A stretch of 64,000 bases of DNA from Pseudomonas cichorii (lineage in GTDB: Bacteria; Pseudomonadota; Gammaproteobacteria; Pseudomonadales; Pseudomonadaceae): NCBI RefSeq assembly GCF_018343775.1, contig NZ_CP074349.1, positions 4,082,001-4,146,000 of the forward strand, written 5' to 3'. The notes under the pieces are model-generated. The model was not told the origin of the DNA, ran no database searches, and saw only the letters and a list, made by a program, of their open reading frames with translations. This document shows positions 9,964 to 21,232 of the stretch, piece after piece (position 1 is the first letter of the stretch; every line of letters begins with the position of its first letter). A program made the translations under genes and the position numbers.

Positions 9964-10842
9964 ATGCTACCGCTATTTGCACGACGCTTTGTTGCCAGCA
10001 TCGCCCTGCTCGGCTTCGCCGGCACCAGCCTGGCGGCCCAGCCGTTGAAGCTGGATGTCTACAACCCGGGAGCCGAGGCCATCTTCCCGGTGTCATCGGT
10101 GCTGGTCACTGCCGAGAAAGATGCAATCCTGGTGGACGCGCAGTTTGGCAAACCTCAGGCCGAACAGGTCGTGGAGAAGATCCGCAAGAGCGGCAAGAAC
10201 CTTACCACCATCTACATCAGCCATGGCGACCCGGATTATTACTTCGGCCTGCAAACCATCACCGAGGCCTACCCAAAGGCCAAGGTCGTGGCCAGCGCCG
10301 AAACCGTCGCTCACATCAAGGAAACCATGGAGGGCAAGCTGGCCTACTGGGGACCCAAGCTGGGCGATGGCGCACCAAGCAAACTTATCGTTCCTGAAGT
10401 CATTCAGGGCAACCATCTGAAGCTTGAAGGCCAGGACCTGCAGATCGTCGGCCTTGACGGCCCTCAACCTGACCGGACGTTCGTGTGGGTGCCCTCCATC
10501 AAGGCAGTGATCGGCGGCGTGGTACTGGCCAACAATATCCATGTATGGATGGCCGACACCCAGAGCGCCAAATCTCATCAGGACTGGCTGGCAACCCTGG
10601 CCACCATCGAGAAGCTCAAGCCTGTGACCATCGTTCCCGGTCATTTCCTGAGTGGCGAACTGAAATCGGAACAGGCGCCCGCCTTCACCGCGAACTACAT
10701 CAAGACCTTCGATGCCGAAACCGCCAAGGCCAAGGATTCGGCAGCACTGATCAAGGCCATGAAAGCTCATTACCCGAAACTGGGTGAAGAGTCCTCACTG
10801 GAGCTGAGTGCCAAGGTGGCCAAGGGCGAAATGAAGTGGTGA
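9964..10842 (+). CDS. exported metallo-beta-lactamase-fold hydrolase
   Basis: 292 residues from ATG 9964, chosen over 9952 because GGAG lies 6-7 bases before it. A signal peptide (ARRFVASIALLGFAGTSLAA) indicates export. The MBL fold is seen in VLVTAEKDAILVDAQFG, IYISHGDPDYYFGL and VTIVPGHFLSGE. The usual HxHxDH metal motif reads HGDPDY, so two of the His positions are Asp and Tyr; the family variant may bind metal differently. The substrate is unknown. It is divergent from the LysR gene and probably controlled by it. Confidence 0.8.
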   Translation: MLPLFARRFVASIALLGFAGTSLAAQPLKLDVYNPGAEAIFPVSSVLVTAEKDAILVDAQFGKPQAEQVVEKIRKSGKNLTTIYISHGDPDYYFGLQTITEAYPKAKVVASAETVAHIKETMEGKLAYWGPKLGDGAPSKLIVPEVIQGNHLKLEGQDLQIVGLDGPQPDRTFVWVPSIKAVIGGVVLANNIHVWMADTQSAKSHQDWLATLATIEKLKPVTIVPGHFLSGELKSEQAPAFTANYIKTFDAETAKAKDSAALIKAMKAHYPKLGEESSLELSAKVAKGEMKW

Positions 10843-10861
10843 GCAAGGGTTGAATGACCAG

Positions 10862-10891
10862 GCTGCGCTTGTAATGAGCGCAGCTTTTTTT
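10862..10891 (+). terminator. terminator of the MBL-fold gene
   Basis: GCTGCGCT, a 7-base loop, AGCGCAGC, then seven T, about 20 bases after the stop codon. Confidence 0.9.
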
Positions 10892-10906
10892 GCATGAATC
10901 GCAGGC

Positions 10907-10942
10907 AAAAAAAAGCGACCGGTTAAGGTCGCTTTCTTTTTT
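10907..10942 (-). terminator. terminator of the tRNA operon
   Basis: Inverted repeat AAAGCGACC/GGTCGCTTT flanked by A and T runs on both sides. On the minus strand it ends in eight T, just downstream of the last tRNA-Asp; it could also work for the + strand. Confidence 0.85.
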
Positions 10943-10975
10943 GCTTCAAGCAGTTCAAGGCCTTGAAGCTTTGTA

Positions 10976-11052
10976 TGGCGCAGCGGACGGGACTCGAACC
11001 CGCGACCCCCGGCGTGACAGGCCGGTATTCTAACCGACTGAACTACCGCTGC
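10976..11052 (-). tRNA. tRNA-Asp (GTC), copy 2
   Basis: 77 bases including an encoded CCA. Acceptor stem GCAGCGG/CCGCTGC, D-loop TTCAGTCGGTTAGAA, anticodon loop CCTGTCACG (GTC) and T-arm GGTTCGAGTC. Last gene of a three-tRNA operon. Confidence 0.95.
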
Positions 11053-11174
11053 GTATCGCTTGTGAAACTCTTTTAATCGACCTGAAACAAACTTTCGGTA
11101 GTTTGAATCACTGCCTGATTGAACAACCTTCTGGCTCCTCAATCCCAAACCCGGAAAACCGGATCTGGATAATA

Positions 11175-11251
11175 TGGCGCAGCGGACGGGACTCGAACCC
11201 GCGACCCCCGGCGTGACAGGCCGGTATTCTAACCGACTGAACTACCGCTGC
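11175..11251 (-). tRNA. tRNA-Asp (GTC), copy 1
   Basis: 77 bases including CCA, identical in every part I compared to the copy at 10976-11052, with the same GCAGCGG acceptor stem and GTC anticodon. The 122-base spacer between the two copies has no other gene. Confidence 0.95.
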
Positions 11252-11306
11252 GCATGTGTTGCTTCAATCCTGAAAGCCCTCGTGAAACAGCTTCCAGACT
11301 CAACGA

Positions 11307-11382
11307 TGGTGGGTGATGACGGGATCGAACCGCCGACCCTCTGCTTGTAAGGCAGATGCTCTCCCGGCTGAGCTAATCACCC
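11307..11382 (-). tRNA. tRNA-Val (TAC)
   Basis: 76 bases including CCA. Acceptor stem GGGTGAT/ATCACCC, D-arm AGCTCAGCCGGGAGAGC, anticodon loop CTTACAAG (TAC) and T-arm GGTTCGATCC. First gene of the operon. Confidence 0.95.
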
Positions 11383-11403
11383 TTTGCTTCGCTGAGGCCG
11401 CGA

Positions 11404-11432
11404 AATTTACGCACCTACCGTACCTAAGTCAA
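11404..11432 (-). promoter_or_regulatory. promoter of the tRNA-Val/Asp/Asp operon
   Basis: On the minus strand TTGACT (11432-11427), a 17-base spacer and TAAATT (11409-11404). The following discriminator TCGCGGCC is GC-rich, as in stringently controlled stable-RNA promoters. The start should be near 11397. Confidence 0.8.
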
Positions 11433-11560
11433 TACCCCCATTGAATTTTTTCCAAAAAACTTAAAATTGGGGGGATTCAGTCTCCGAGGTTGGGCCGGGG
11501 AATGAGAGAGCCGACTCTTGTCTGATTTGTGAAGAACCTTTCGCGAATCCATTGAGGCGG

Positions 11561-12847
11561 TCAGTCGCTCAATGGATAAACCCTGACATAGTCGACGTCG
11601 AAATCGGTCTGGGCGCTGTACTGGTCACCGAACCCCTCGGGAGGGAACTGCCTGGGCACTTCGGAACTCAGGATGACTAATTCGTCACCCAGTGAAATCG
11701 GCGCGACCGAAGGTGGCACCGTTTTCGTCATGACCCCATCCACATAGAATTCATATCGGTCCCTGGCCCACAACACGCCAAACCTGTGAAACTGCCCGTC
11801 GTCCAGACTATCCAGTAACCCGGCCCAGGCCCAATACTTGTGATGCTCCCCGTAGAGATCCCAGTGAATGGCATGGTTATAGTTTTTACTTTCTGCACCA
11901 GACCCATGTTCAAAGACGTCAATCTCAACGCCCAGCTCCGGCTTGCCCACTTCCATGGCCGGGGCTTGAACCCAGAAAGCAACCTGTACACCGAAAGCCC
12001 GTTTGAACCGGACCGAGGCTTCCCAGTAACCCTGGCTTGCAAGGAAAGTGTCAGCCGTGGAAATCATGCCGCAGTAATTCTGAAGTTTCCCGTTGCTCAG
12101 CCCACTGTAGGTTTTGATGGTGAGATACCCTGACCTGACGCTGACCGTTTCCGGAACATTCTTGCAGTTGTTGCGAATGCCCGGTAACCGATGACTCCAT
12201 TTGGCGTCATCCAGTTGATCGCCTATGAACTCGTCAGCGAAGATCGGCGTTGAAGCGACACCATCAGGCAACGGACTATTGAGTTGCCAAACCCACGTTC
12301 CCGATGCTGCGTCCGGGTCTGTAACGGTCAAACTGTTGTCGGCGCGCAGGGCCAGCTCGCCAGGCCGGCCGTAGTCGTTCTGCACTTTACTGACCAATGA
12401 ATACATCCCGGAGGGCCTTAGTATCCGGGTCCAGTAGACGTTCGAGGTGTAGTTCTCGCTGTTACAGGCAGTCATGTTGACGACACTGGCATCGGTCGAG
12501 CTGAACAGACACAGGTTATCGCCGGCGCCTACGTTCTTGATCGTGCTGAGCTCACCCACTTGTTTTTCGATGATCCATGCCTGCCTGACTGATTGATCGC
12601 AGGGATTGAAAATCACGACCTGGTTATTGGCGGACAGGTCCATGCACAACCTGGACCCAGCCCGTTCGTTGACGAGCCCGGTCCTGACCCGATCCGGAAA
12701 CTCGATCTGCGCGGGTGCAGGTGCATCACCGGCATCCTGCTCCTGTAATGCCTGGACAGCTGGAGATACTGCGAAGCCAAGGCTGATCATTGCACTCAGT
12801 ACCGCTACGGATAGCGCCCTGAGGCTTGCCATGATTGACATTTCCAT
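11561..12847 (-). CDS. secreted GH16 glycoside hydrolase with N-terminal trefoil-like domain
   Basis: 428 residues. A signal peptide (SVAVLSAMISLGFAVSPAVQA) is followed by residues ~55-195 that look like a ricin-type carbohydrate-binding trefoil (RLCMDLSANNQVVIFNPCDQ; NLCLFSSTDASV; WVWQL). The C-terminal GH16 jelly roll spans residues ~200-425 and carries the catalytic signature EIDVFE (family ExDxxE), plus HRFGVLWARDRYEFYVDG and a closing DFDVDYVRVYP. GH16 enzymes cut beta-1,3/1,4-glucans or galactans; the exact substrate cannot be read. Starts at 12841 and 12832 are also possible. It stands alone between the tRNA operon and the metZ unit, as an accessory gene would. Confidence 0.85.
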   Translation of the reverse strand: MEMSIMASLRALSVAVLSAMISLGFAVSPAVQALQEQDAGDAPAPAQIEFPDRVRTGLVNERAGSRLCMDLSANNQVVIFNPCDQSVRQAWIIEKQVGELSTIKNVGAGDNLCLFSSTDASVVNMTACNSENYTSNVYWTRILRPSGMYSLVSKVQNDYGRPGELALRADNSLTVTDPDAASGTWVWQLNSPLPDGVASTPIFADEFIGDQLDDAKWSHRLPGIRNNCKNVPETVSVRSGYLTIKTYSGLSNGKLQNYCGMISTADTFLASQGYWEASVRFKRAFGVQVAFWVQAPAMEVGKPELGVEIDVFEHGSGAESKNYNHAIHWDLYGEHHKYWAWAGLLDSLDDGQFHRFGVLWARDRYEFYVDGVMTKTVPPSVAPISLGDELVILSSEVPRQFPPEGFGDQYSAQTDFDVDYVRVYPLSD

Positions 12848-13224
12848 TGTTATTCACCGTACGTGAGTCCATTCAACTGTTCGTCGTTCACCGTTCAAAC
12901 GGCGTATCGACTACCGGTAAATCGACAACTCCGGGGAATGCCATTCATCGCAGTACAGCAAGCGCGTCTTCGCCCCTGCACCGATGCTGCTCCGAACAAC
13001 AACGGTCTTCAACGCAGTCAGGACAAACGGCAGCCCTGAGCGCCGCTTGGGACGATCAGTGATCCTCGTCGCCTGGCAGCACCATGACCTCGTACGCACT
13101 TCGCAAGCAAAGCGAATAGCCATCCGCTCGCTCCTGCCGTACCGGGCAAGGCCAGCATGCCGCAAATGGGCATGCGGCAAATGGGATAGGGGCGATCCTA
13201 GTCGCGAACCGCAGTGACCGGGAC
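12848..13224. other. gene-free 377-base gap
   Basis: GC-rich, with no frame that has both a start region and a recognisable product. A minus-strand frame runs through it into the SDR gene but is out of frame with that gene. It contains the short tandem repeat listed below. It may be a remnant left by rearrangement next to the GH16 gene. Confidence 0.5.
13155..13184. repeat. 15-base tandem duplication
   Basis: GCATGCCGCAAATGG at 13155-13169 is followed immediately by a copy at 13170-13184 with one change (C to G). Confidence 0.8.
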
Positions 13225-14004
13225 TCAGTCGGCGTAAATCATCTTCTTGCTCATACCACCGTCCACCACGAACTCCTGCCCGGTAACGAAACCGGCATGA
13301 CGCGACAGCAGCCAGCCAACCATCGCCGCGACATCCTCCACGCTGCCTACACGCCCCGCCGGGTGCTGGGCATGGTCGACATCGGTCAACGGCTCGGCAC
13401 GACGCAGGGAAGGATCCCGCGCATCGATCCAGCCAGGACTCACAGCGTTGACGCGAATCTCCGGACCGAGACTGATGGCCAGCGCATGAGTCAGGGCCAG
13501 CAGGCCGCCCTTGCTCGCCGCGTAGGCCTCGGTATCGGGTTCGGACTGCCTGGCACGGGTCGAGCTCAGATTGACGATGCTGCCGCAATGAGCGCGCAGA
13601 TACGGCGCACAATGCTTGGCCAGCAGCATCGGACCGCTGAGGTTCACACCCAGCACTCGATTCCAGTGAGCCAGATCGAGGCTTTCGAGAGTGGTGTTAT
13701 GGGGGTCGGCAACGGCCGCATTGCACACCAGCGCATCGAGGCGACCAAAGCGCCTGAGCACTTCGGCCACACCCGCGGCTACCTGATCCTCGCTGGCAAC
13801 GTCCATGGCAATGAACAGGGCATTGTCACCCAGCACACCGGCCACTTTCGCACCACGGGCACGATCAAGGTCGGCCAGCACCACCTGCCAGCCCTCGGTG
13901 ATCAGCCAGGCAGCGATGCCCAGGCCGATCCCGCGTGCCGCTCCGGTCACCAGAGCCACACGGCCGTTGTTGGTGCTGGCGAATTTCATCGCCCAATCGC
14001 TCAC
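13225..14004 (-). CDS. SDR-family oxidoreductase
   Basis: 259 residues from GTG 14004, which overlaps the metZ stop as GTGA; ATG at 13989 (254 residues) is the alternative. Classical short-chain dehydrogenase: [12 protein letters not shown] binds NAD(P), and NAAV and [20 protein letters not shown] give the Ser-Tyr-Lys triad. VSPGW and the C-terminal [10 protein letters not shown] are also standard. The substrate is unknown. It is the last gene of the purF-metZ unit and probably translationally coupled to metZ. Confidence 0.9.
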   Translation of the reverse strand: MSDWAMKFASTNNGRVALVTGAARGIGLGIAAWLITEGWQVVLADLDRARGAKVAGVLGDNALFIAMDVASEDQVAAGVAEVLRRFGRLDALVCNAAVADPHNTTLESLDLAHWNRVLGVNLSGPMLLAKHCAPYLRAHCGSIVNLSSTRARQSEPDTEAYAASKGGLLALTHALAISLGPEIRVNAVSPGWIDARDPSLRRAEPLTDVDHAQHPAGRVGSVEDVAAMVGWLLSRHAGFVTGQEFVVDGGMSKKMIYAD

Positions 14005-15212
14005 AACGCCGCCAGACCGCGTGCCAGGTCAGCCTGAAGGTCTGCAACGTCTTCCAGGCCGACCGCAACCCGGATCAGGCTGTCACGAATGCCTGCCGAC
14101 TCACGCTCTTGAGGCGTCAAACGACCGTGGGACGTGGTAGCCGGATGAGTGATTGTGGTCTTGCTGTCACCCAGGTTGGCAGTGATGGAAATCAGGCGAG
14201 TGGCATCGATGAAACGCCATGCGCCTTCCTTGCCACCCTTGACCTCGAAACTCACCACCGCTCCGAAACCCTTTTGCTGACGCTGGGCCAACTCATGTTG
14301 CGGATGGCTCTTGAGCCCGGCGTAGTGAACCCTCTCGATGCCATCCTGCTGCTCAAGCCACTCGGCAACGGCCTGGGCATTGTCGCAATGAGCGCGCATG
14401 CGCAGGCTCAGGGTTTCGAGACCCTTGAGAAAAATCCAGGCGTTGAACGGGCTCAGCGTCGGCCCTGCAGTCCGCAGGAAGCCGACCACTTCCTTCATCT
14501 GGTCACTGCGTCCGGCAACCACACCGCCCATGCAACGGCCCTGGCCGTCGATGAACTTGGTGGCCGAGTGCACAACGATATCCGCACCCAGGCGCAACGG
14601 CTGTTGCAGTGCCGGCGTGCAGAAACAGTTATCCACCACCAGATGCGCACCCTTGGCGTGGGCGACTTCTGCCAGTGCGGCGATGTCTACCAGTTCGGCC
14701 AGCGGGTTGGACGGTGACTCGACGAACAGCATCTTGGTATTGCTCTTGATTGCCGCATCCCAGCCGGACAGGTCCGCCAGAGGTACGTAATCGACTTCAA
14801 TGCCAAAACGCTTGAAGTACTTCTCGAACAGGCTGATGGTCGAACCGAACACGCTGCGCGACACCAGCACATGGTCGCCCGCGCTGCACAGGCTCATGAC
14901 CACCGAAAGAATCGCGGCCATGCCGGTTGCCGTGGCAACGGCCTGCTCTGCGCCTTCCAGAGCGGCGATGCGCTCCTCGAAAGAGCGCACTGTCGGGTTG
15001 GTGTAACGCGAATAGACGTTACCCGGCACCTCGCCCGCAAAACGCGCGGCTGCATCAGCAGCCGTGCGGAATACGTAGCTGGAGGTAAAGAACATCGGAT
15101 CGCCATGCTCGCTTTCGGGCGTGCGATGTTGCCCGGCACGTACGGCGAGGGTATCGAAACCCACGCCTTCAAGGTCGCTGTCCAGCCGACCGGCATCCCA
15201 TTCCTGAGTCAT
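14001..15212 (-). CDS. metZ: O-succinylhomoserine sulfhydrylase
   Basis: 403 residues, a PLP enzyme of the Cys/Met metabolism family that makes homocysteine from O-succinylhomoserine and sulfide in methionine synthesis. Motifs: [49 protein letters not shown] and the PLP lysine in [12 protein letters not shown]. The C-terminus has [13 protein letters not shown] residues ([13 protein letters not shown]). It begins 20 bases after purF and overlaps the SDR gene by 4 bases, in the metZ position of Pseudomonas after purF. Confidence 0.96.
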   Translation of the reverse strand: MTQEWDAGRLDSDLEGVGFDTLAVRAGQHRTPESEHGDPMFFTSSYVFRTAADAAARFAGEVPGNVYSRYTNPTVRSFEERIAALEGAEQAVATATGMAAILSVVMSLCSAGDHVLVSRSVFGSTISLFEKYFKRFGIEVDYVPLADLSGWDAAIKSNTKMLFVESPSNPLAELVDIAALAEVAHAKGAHLVVDNCFCTPALQQPLRLGADIVVHSATKFIDGQGRCMGGVVAGRSDQMKEVVGFLRTAGPTLSPFNAWIFLKGLETLSLRMRAHCDNAQAVAEWLEQQDGIERVHYAGLKSHPQHELAQRQQKGFGAVVSFEVKGGKEGAWRFIDATRLISITANLGDSKTTITHPATTSHGRLTPQERESAGIRDSLIRVAVGLEDVADLQADLARGLAAL

Positions 15213-15231
15213 GCCGTCACTCCTTGCTCGA

Positions 15232-16740
<1,509 letters not shown>

Positions 16741-16752
16741 GCGACACAACCC

Positions 16753-17340
16753 CTACTTAGTGGAACTTGATTTACCAAGCACTTCCTGCGGCATGGTAGC
16801 CGGCAGGATCTGCTCCTTGAACGGCAGCTCAGCAGGAATGCTGATGCCGCTGGCGAGCCACTGACTGGACATCCCGAGAATCAGGTTTTTCGACCAGTCA
16901 GCAACCATGAGAAATTGCGGCAGCAGCCTTGATTCCTGCCACCATTGATCCTGTTGTACAGGGCCGAGGCTCAGCAGCCCGACCGCTACCACGACAAGCA
17001 GCCCTCCGCGCGCAGCGCCGAAGACCATACCCAGAAAACGATCGGTCCCGGAAAGCCCGGTGACGCGAATCAGTTCGCCGATAAGAAAGTTGACCATGGC
17101 GCCGACCAGCAATGTGGCGACGAACAGAATGATGCAGCTCGCGATCACGCGGGCTGAAGGTGTATCGATGTAATTGACCAGATAGAGGGACAGCCCCGCA
17201 CCGAACATCCAGGCCACGACGCCCGCGATGATCCAGGTCAGCAGAGACAGGGCTTCCTTGACGAAGCCGCGCTTGATGCTGATCAGAGCGGAAATGGCGA
17301 CAATTCCGATAATCGCCCAGTCAACCGGAGTAAATGGCAC
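16753..17340 (-). CDS. cvpA: CvpA family membrane protein
   Basis: 195 residues with about four membrane segments (WAIIGIVAISALISI; LLTWIIAGVVAWMFGAGLSL; IASCIILFVATLLVGAMVNF; GGLLVVVAVGLLSL) and the conserved GLSGTDRFLGMVFGAARG. CvpA is an inner-membrane protein needed for colicin V production and envelope stress tolerance in enterics. The start is GTG 17340. It directly precedes purF, an arrangement shared with enterics. Confidence 0.92.
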   Translation of the reverse strand: MPFTPVDWAIIGIVAISALISIKRGFVKEALSLLTWIIAGVVAWMFGAGLSLYLVNYIDTPSARVIASCIILFVATLLVGAMVNFLIGELIRVTGLSGTDRFLGMVFGAARGGLLVVVAVGLLSLGPVQQDQWWQESRLLPQFLMVADWSKNLILGMSSQWLASGISIPAELPFKEQILPATMPQEVLGKSSSTK

Positions 17341-17426
17341 GGTGCAGCCTACAGACTGATGAGGCGGCGCATTTTAGCAGAGCGCCCGCCTGCCGGTAAG
17401 CTGCGATTCGCGATGCGTTGCGACTT

Positions 17427-18104
17427 TTAGCCACGCTCTGGCTGAAAGCGCACCACAATACCCTTGAGTTTCTGCTGTTTGTCCAGCTGATCGCGCAGAC
17501 GATCGGCCTCGGCACGCTCGATCAACGGTCCGACAAACACCCGGTTCACACCATCGGCGGTACGAATATAGGCGTTGTAGCCCTGGGCACGCAGAGTCTT
17601 TTGCAGGTTATCGGCGTTGGCGCGATTGGACATGCTGGCCAGTTGAACAGACCAGCTCACCGAAAGCCCGTTGGCATCGACACCGCTCGGCGCCGCCTTG
17701 GCAGTCGTTGCTGGAGCAGGAGCCGCAGGCGCTGTGGCCGGAGCCGGTTTGGCAGGCTTGGGTGCTGGCGCAGGCGCTGTTGCCTGCGCCGGTGCTTGCG
17801 CCGGGGCAGAAGCGACAGGCGGAGCAGGCGCGATCGGCATCGAAGGCGGCAACTGGCTGGCAGTGCTCATATCCTCTTCACCGGGTACCGGCTCCTGAGG
17901 CAGGATCTGCGGCTCGGGAACCGGCACCGGATCCACCTTGACCTGCGGGGCAACCGGAGCCTGTGGCGCAGCAGGTGCTTCAACCTGCACCTGACGCACT
18001 TCATCCTGACGGGTAAACAGCATCGGCAGGAAGATGACCGCCACCGCAATCAGAACCAGGGCGCCAACCATTCGCTGCTTGAATACTTTATCCAGCAAAG
18101 CCAT
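17427..18104 (-). CDS. SPOR-domain cell-division-type protein (DedD-like)
   Basis: 225 residues from ATG 18104. A single transmembrane anchor (MVGALVLIAVAVIFLPMLF, residues ~12-30) is followed by a long Pro/Ala linker and then a SPOR domain (residues ~150-225: VSWSVQLASMSNRANADNLQ; GVNRVFVGPL; LKGIVVRF). SPOR binds denuded peptidoglycan at the division septum. Its start lies inside the 3' end of folC (17-base overlap), so the two are probably coupled. The folC-dedD-cvpA-purF order is conserved. Confidence 0.88.
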   Translation of the reverse strand: MALLDKVFKQRMVGALVLIAVAVIFLPMLFTRQDEVRQVQVEAPAAPQAPVAPQVKVDPVPVPEPQILPQEPVPGEEDMSTASQLPPSMPIAPAPPVASAPAQAPAQATAPAPAPKPAKPAPATAPAAPAPATTAKAAPSGVDANGLSVSWSVQLASMSNRANADNLQKTLRAQGYNAYIRTADGVNRVFVGPLIERAEADRLRDQLDKQQKLKGIVVRFQPERG

Positions 18105-19395
18105 TTGCAGCTTCCTCATCGGTGTACCGGGCCAACCACTCCAGAGCCTCGGCCACACAGTAAAAAGATCCGAACAGCAAAATCTCGTCATCGGCCGTCG
18201 CACGTGCGCATTGCGCTTCAAGCGCCAGCGCAACACTGTCGTAAGACGCTACTTCAGCGCCAAGGTTCTGCAAGGCCGACTGCAATTGTGCGACAGGCCG
18301 GGTACGAGGTGTCGGCAAAGGTGCCACGGCCCAGTCCTGGACACTGGAAACCAGCTCACTCACCACCCCGTCAAGATCCTTGTCCGACAGCAGGCCAAAC
18401 ACCGCAAGGCGCTTGCCGACCACTGGCCGCTGAGCCATGCGCTGCGCCAGAAACTGCGCAGCATGGGGGTTGTGGCCAACATCGAGCAACAGATTGAGGG
18501 TCTTGCCCTGCCACTGAAATACACGCCGATCCAGACGACCGGTAATGCGCGTACCTGCCAGTGCAGAGTGGATAACCTCGGCCTGCCATGGCATATCCAG
18601 TAACAGATAAGCCTGAAGCGCCAGCGCAGCATTCTCCATGGGCAGATCCAGCAGAGGCAGACCGGAAAGCTCGACCATCTGCCCTGCCTTGTCACGACCA
18701 CGCCAGTTCCACGCCTCACGGGTCACGGTCAGATCGAAATCGCGACCACGCAATGACAAGGGACAGCCTAGCTTATCCGCCTGCTCCAGCAATGGCGCAG
18801 GAGGATCAAGATCACCGCAAAGTGCCGGACGGCCCTCACGGAAGATACCGGCCTTCTCGAAAGCGACCGACTCACGGCTATCGCCCAACCAGTCGGCATG
18901 ATCGATACCGATGCTGGTCACCAGCGAAAGATCGGCATCCACCAGATTCACCGCATCCAGACGTCCGCCCAGGCCGACTTCCAACACGACGGCATCCAGG
19001 CGCGCCTGCTCGAACAGCCAGAAAGCCGCCAGCGTGCCCATCTCGAAATAAGTCAGGGTGATATCGCCACGCGCCGCTTCGACAGCGGCAAAGGCCTTGC
19101 ACAACTCGGCATCGGACGCTTCGACGCCCTGCACCTGCACGCGCTCGTTATAGCGCAGCAGATGCGGAGAACTGTAGACACCCACCTTCAGACCCTGGGC
19201 CTGAAGCAAGGCTGCGACGAATGCGCATGTCGAGCCTTTGCCGTTGGTGCCGGTTACCGTGATTACCCGGGGCGCAGGACGGGTAAGCCCCAACTGCTGC
19301 GCCACCTGTCGCGAACGATCCAGCCCCATGTCGATGGCAGAAGGATGCAGTTGCTCCAGATAGGCGAGCCAGTCACCCAGGGTTGCAGGGATCAT
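18088..19395 (-). CDS. folC: bifunctional dihydrofolate/folylpolyglutamate synthase
   Basis: 435 residues. Adds glutamate to dihydropteroate and to folates, using ATP. The P-loop is [12 protein letters not shown] (Mur-ligase type), and [55 protein letters not shown] and [10 protein letters not shown] are all family motifs. It overlaps accD by 4 bases (ATGA) and dedD by 17, in one operon. Confidence 0.96.
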   Translation of the reverse strand: MIPATLGDWLAYLEQLHPSAIDMGLDRSRQVAQQLGLTRPAPRVITVTGTNGKGSTCAFVAALLQAQGLKVGVYSSPHLLRYNERVQVQGVEASDAELCKAFAAVEAARGDITLTYFEMGTLAAFWLFEQARLDAVVLEVGLGGRLDAVNLVDADLSLVTSIGIDHADWLGDSRESVAFEKAGIFREGRPALCGDLDPPAPLLEQADKLGCPLSLRGRDFDLTVTREAWNWRGRDKAGQMVELSGLPLLDLPMENAALALQAYLLLDMPWQAEVIHSALAGTRITGRLDRRVFQWQGKTLNLLLDVGHNPHAAQFLAQRMAQRPVVGKRLAVFGLLSDKDLDGVVSELVSSVQDWAVAPLPTPRTRPVAQLQSALQNLGAEVASYDSVALALEAQCARATADDEILLFGSFYCVAEALEWLARYTDEEAANGFAG

Positions 19396-20312
19396 ACAGT
19401 GGCCGGTGCCGGTGGAACGACGACTGGCTCGATAACTGGCGCGACGAACTTGGGAGTCGGCAGGTTCATCATCTGAGCCAGCAGGTTACCCAGGCGCGGA
19501 CGCAGCTCGCTGCGCGCGATGATCATGTCGATGGCGCCATGGTTCAGCAGGAACTCGCTGCGCTGGAAGCCTTCAGGCAGTTTTTCGCGAACGGTCTGCT
19601 CGATGACGCGGGGACCTGCAAAACCGATCAGAGCTTTCGGCTCGGCAACGATGACATCACCCAGCATTGCCAGACTGGCAGATACACCACCGTAGACCGG
19701 GTCGGTCAGTACGGAAATGAACGGCAGGCCTTCTTCACGCAGACGCGCCAGAACAGCCGAGGTCTTGGCCATCTGCATCAGGGAAATCAGGGCTTCCTGC
19801 ATCCGGGCACCGCCGGAAGCAGCGAAACAGATCATCGGGCAGCGGTTTTCCAGCGCATAGTTGGCAGCACGCACGAAACGCTCGCCCACGATGGCGCCCA
19901 TCGAACCACCCATGAAGGAAAACTCGAACGCGGAAACCACGACCGGCATGCCCAGCAGGGTGCCGCTCATGGAAATCAGGGCGTCTTTCTCGCCGGTCTG
20001 CTTCTGGGCACCGACCAGACGATCCTTGTACTTCTTGCTGTCGCGGAATTTCAGGCGATCCACAGGCTCCAGATCGGCACCCAGCTCGGCACGGCCTTCG
20101 ACATCCAGGAAGATGTTCAGGCGGGCACGGGCGTCAATACGCATGTGGTGGTTGCACTTGGGGCAGACGTCCAGGGTCTTTTCCAGCTCAGGGCGATAAA
20201 GCACCGCTTCGCAGGAAGGACATTTGTGCCAAAGCCCCTCGGGAACCGAGCTTTTCTTGACCTCGGAACGCATGATCGAAGGGATCAGTTTGTCTACCAA
20301 CCAGTTGCTCAT
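19392..20312 (-). CDS. accD: acetyl-CoA carboxylase carboxyltransferase subunit beta
   Basis: 306 residues. With AccA it transfers the carboxyl group from biotin to acetyl-CoA, giving malonyl-CoA. An N-terminal zinc ribbon ([20 protein letters not shown], then PKCNHHM) is followed by the crotonase-like carboxyltransferase domain ([65 protein letters not shown]). The C-terminus is Pro/Val-rich. It overlaps folC by 4 bases. Confidence 0.97.
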   Translation of the reverse strand: MSNWLVDKLIPSIMRSEVKKSSVPEGLWHKCPSCEAVLYRPELEKTLDVCPKCNHHMRIDARARLNIFLDVEGRAELGADLEPVDRLKFRDSKKYKDRLVGAQKQTGEKDALISMSGTLLGMPVVVSAFEFSFMGGSMGAIVGERFVRAANYALENRCPMICFAASGGARMQEALISLMQMAKTSAVLARLREEGLPFISVLTDPVYGGVSASLAMLGDVIVAEPKALIGFAGPRVIEQTVREKLPEGFQRSEFLLNHGAIDMIIARSELRPRLGNLLAQMMNLPTPKFVAPVIEPVVVPPAPATV

Positions 20313-20551
20313 GCTTTATTTCTCCAGTACCGGTTTGGCTCCCGCACCTGGCGATCAACACCAGGCGCACGCCCTTGACTTAAATTCGTATAGGTGGCGG
20401 TGATTGACGGGCAGCGGTCAGCCTGACCTGCATTACCCTCGACCCCGCTGTTAATCGGCGACGCACGCAGGTGCAATCGCTTGTTCAATCCGACCCGCAT
20501 ACTTATGGCGGGGACAGGCTTATGGACGGCGGCAAATCGACAACCGTCACA

Positions 20552-21172
20552 TCAGGCGCCGTGGACCGCACTCATGAAGGCAAGAATCTTGTCGCGATCC
20601 TTGATGCCCTTGCTCTTTTCGACCCCGCCACTGACATCGACGGCATACGGCCGGACCTGGGCAATGGCTTGTGCCACGTTAGCCGAAGTCAGCCCGCCTG
20701 CCAGAATAACCGGCTTGTCCAGGTTGTCGGGGATCAACGCCCAGTCGAAGGTTTCACCCGTACCACCAGGCACACCCGCCACATAGGTATCGAGCAGGAT
20801 TCCGCTGGCCTTGCCATAGGCACGACAGGCCGCTGCGATATCGTCACCCGCCTTGACCCTGAGCGCCTTGATATAGGGACGATGATAGCCATCGCACTCT
20901 TCAGGCGTTTCATCGCCGTGAAACTGCAGAAGGTCCAGGGGTACGGCATCCAGGGTTTCGTTGAGTTCGCAACGACTGGCGTTGACGAACAGACCGACAG
21001 TTGTGATGAAGGGCGGCAAGGCGGCAATGATAGCCCGCGCCTGCTGCACGTTCACAGCCCGCGGACTTTTGGAGTAGAACACCAGCCCGATGGCATCGGC
21101 ACCCGCCTCGACGGCGGCCAATGCATCCTCTATGCGGGTAATCCCGCAGATCTTGCTGCGAACGGCTGACAT
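20552..21172 (-). CDS. trpF: phosphoribosylanthranilate isomerase
   Basis: 206 residues, (beta-alpha)8 barrel. Catalyses the third step of tryptophan synthesis. KICGITR contains the catalytic Cys (family CGxT), and the catalytic Asp is in [23 protein letters not shown] and [14 protein letters not shown] form the phosphate-binding strands, and [16 protein letters not shown] is the closing motif. It lies between truA and accD, 240 bases before the latter. Confidence 0.96.
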   Translation of the reverse strand: MSAVRSKICGITRIEDALAAVEAGADAIGLVFYSKSPRAVNVQQARAIIAALPPFITTVGLFVNASRCELNETLDAVPLDLLQFHGDETPEECDGYHRPYIKALRVKAGDDIAAACRAYGKASGILLDTYVAGVPGGTGETFDWALIPDNLDKPVILAGGLTSANVAQAIAQVRPYAVDVSGGVEKSKGIKDRDKILAFMSAVHGA

Positions 21173-21232
21173 GTGGTGAAAACCTCAGACCTTTCGGAAA
21201 GCCCCGGATGTTAGCAAATGCTGTTCCGGACG

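Noticed and set aside
10795..11148. Minus-strand ORF across the tRNA genes
   Set aside because: Covers tRNA-Asp sequence and the terminators; not a protein gene.
12911..13612. Minus-strand ORF across the GH16-SDR gap
   Set aside because: Runs out of frame through the SDR gene, Arg/Ser/Cys-rich shadow composition, no recognisable domain.
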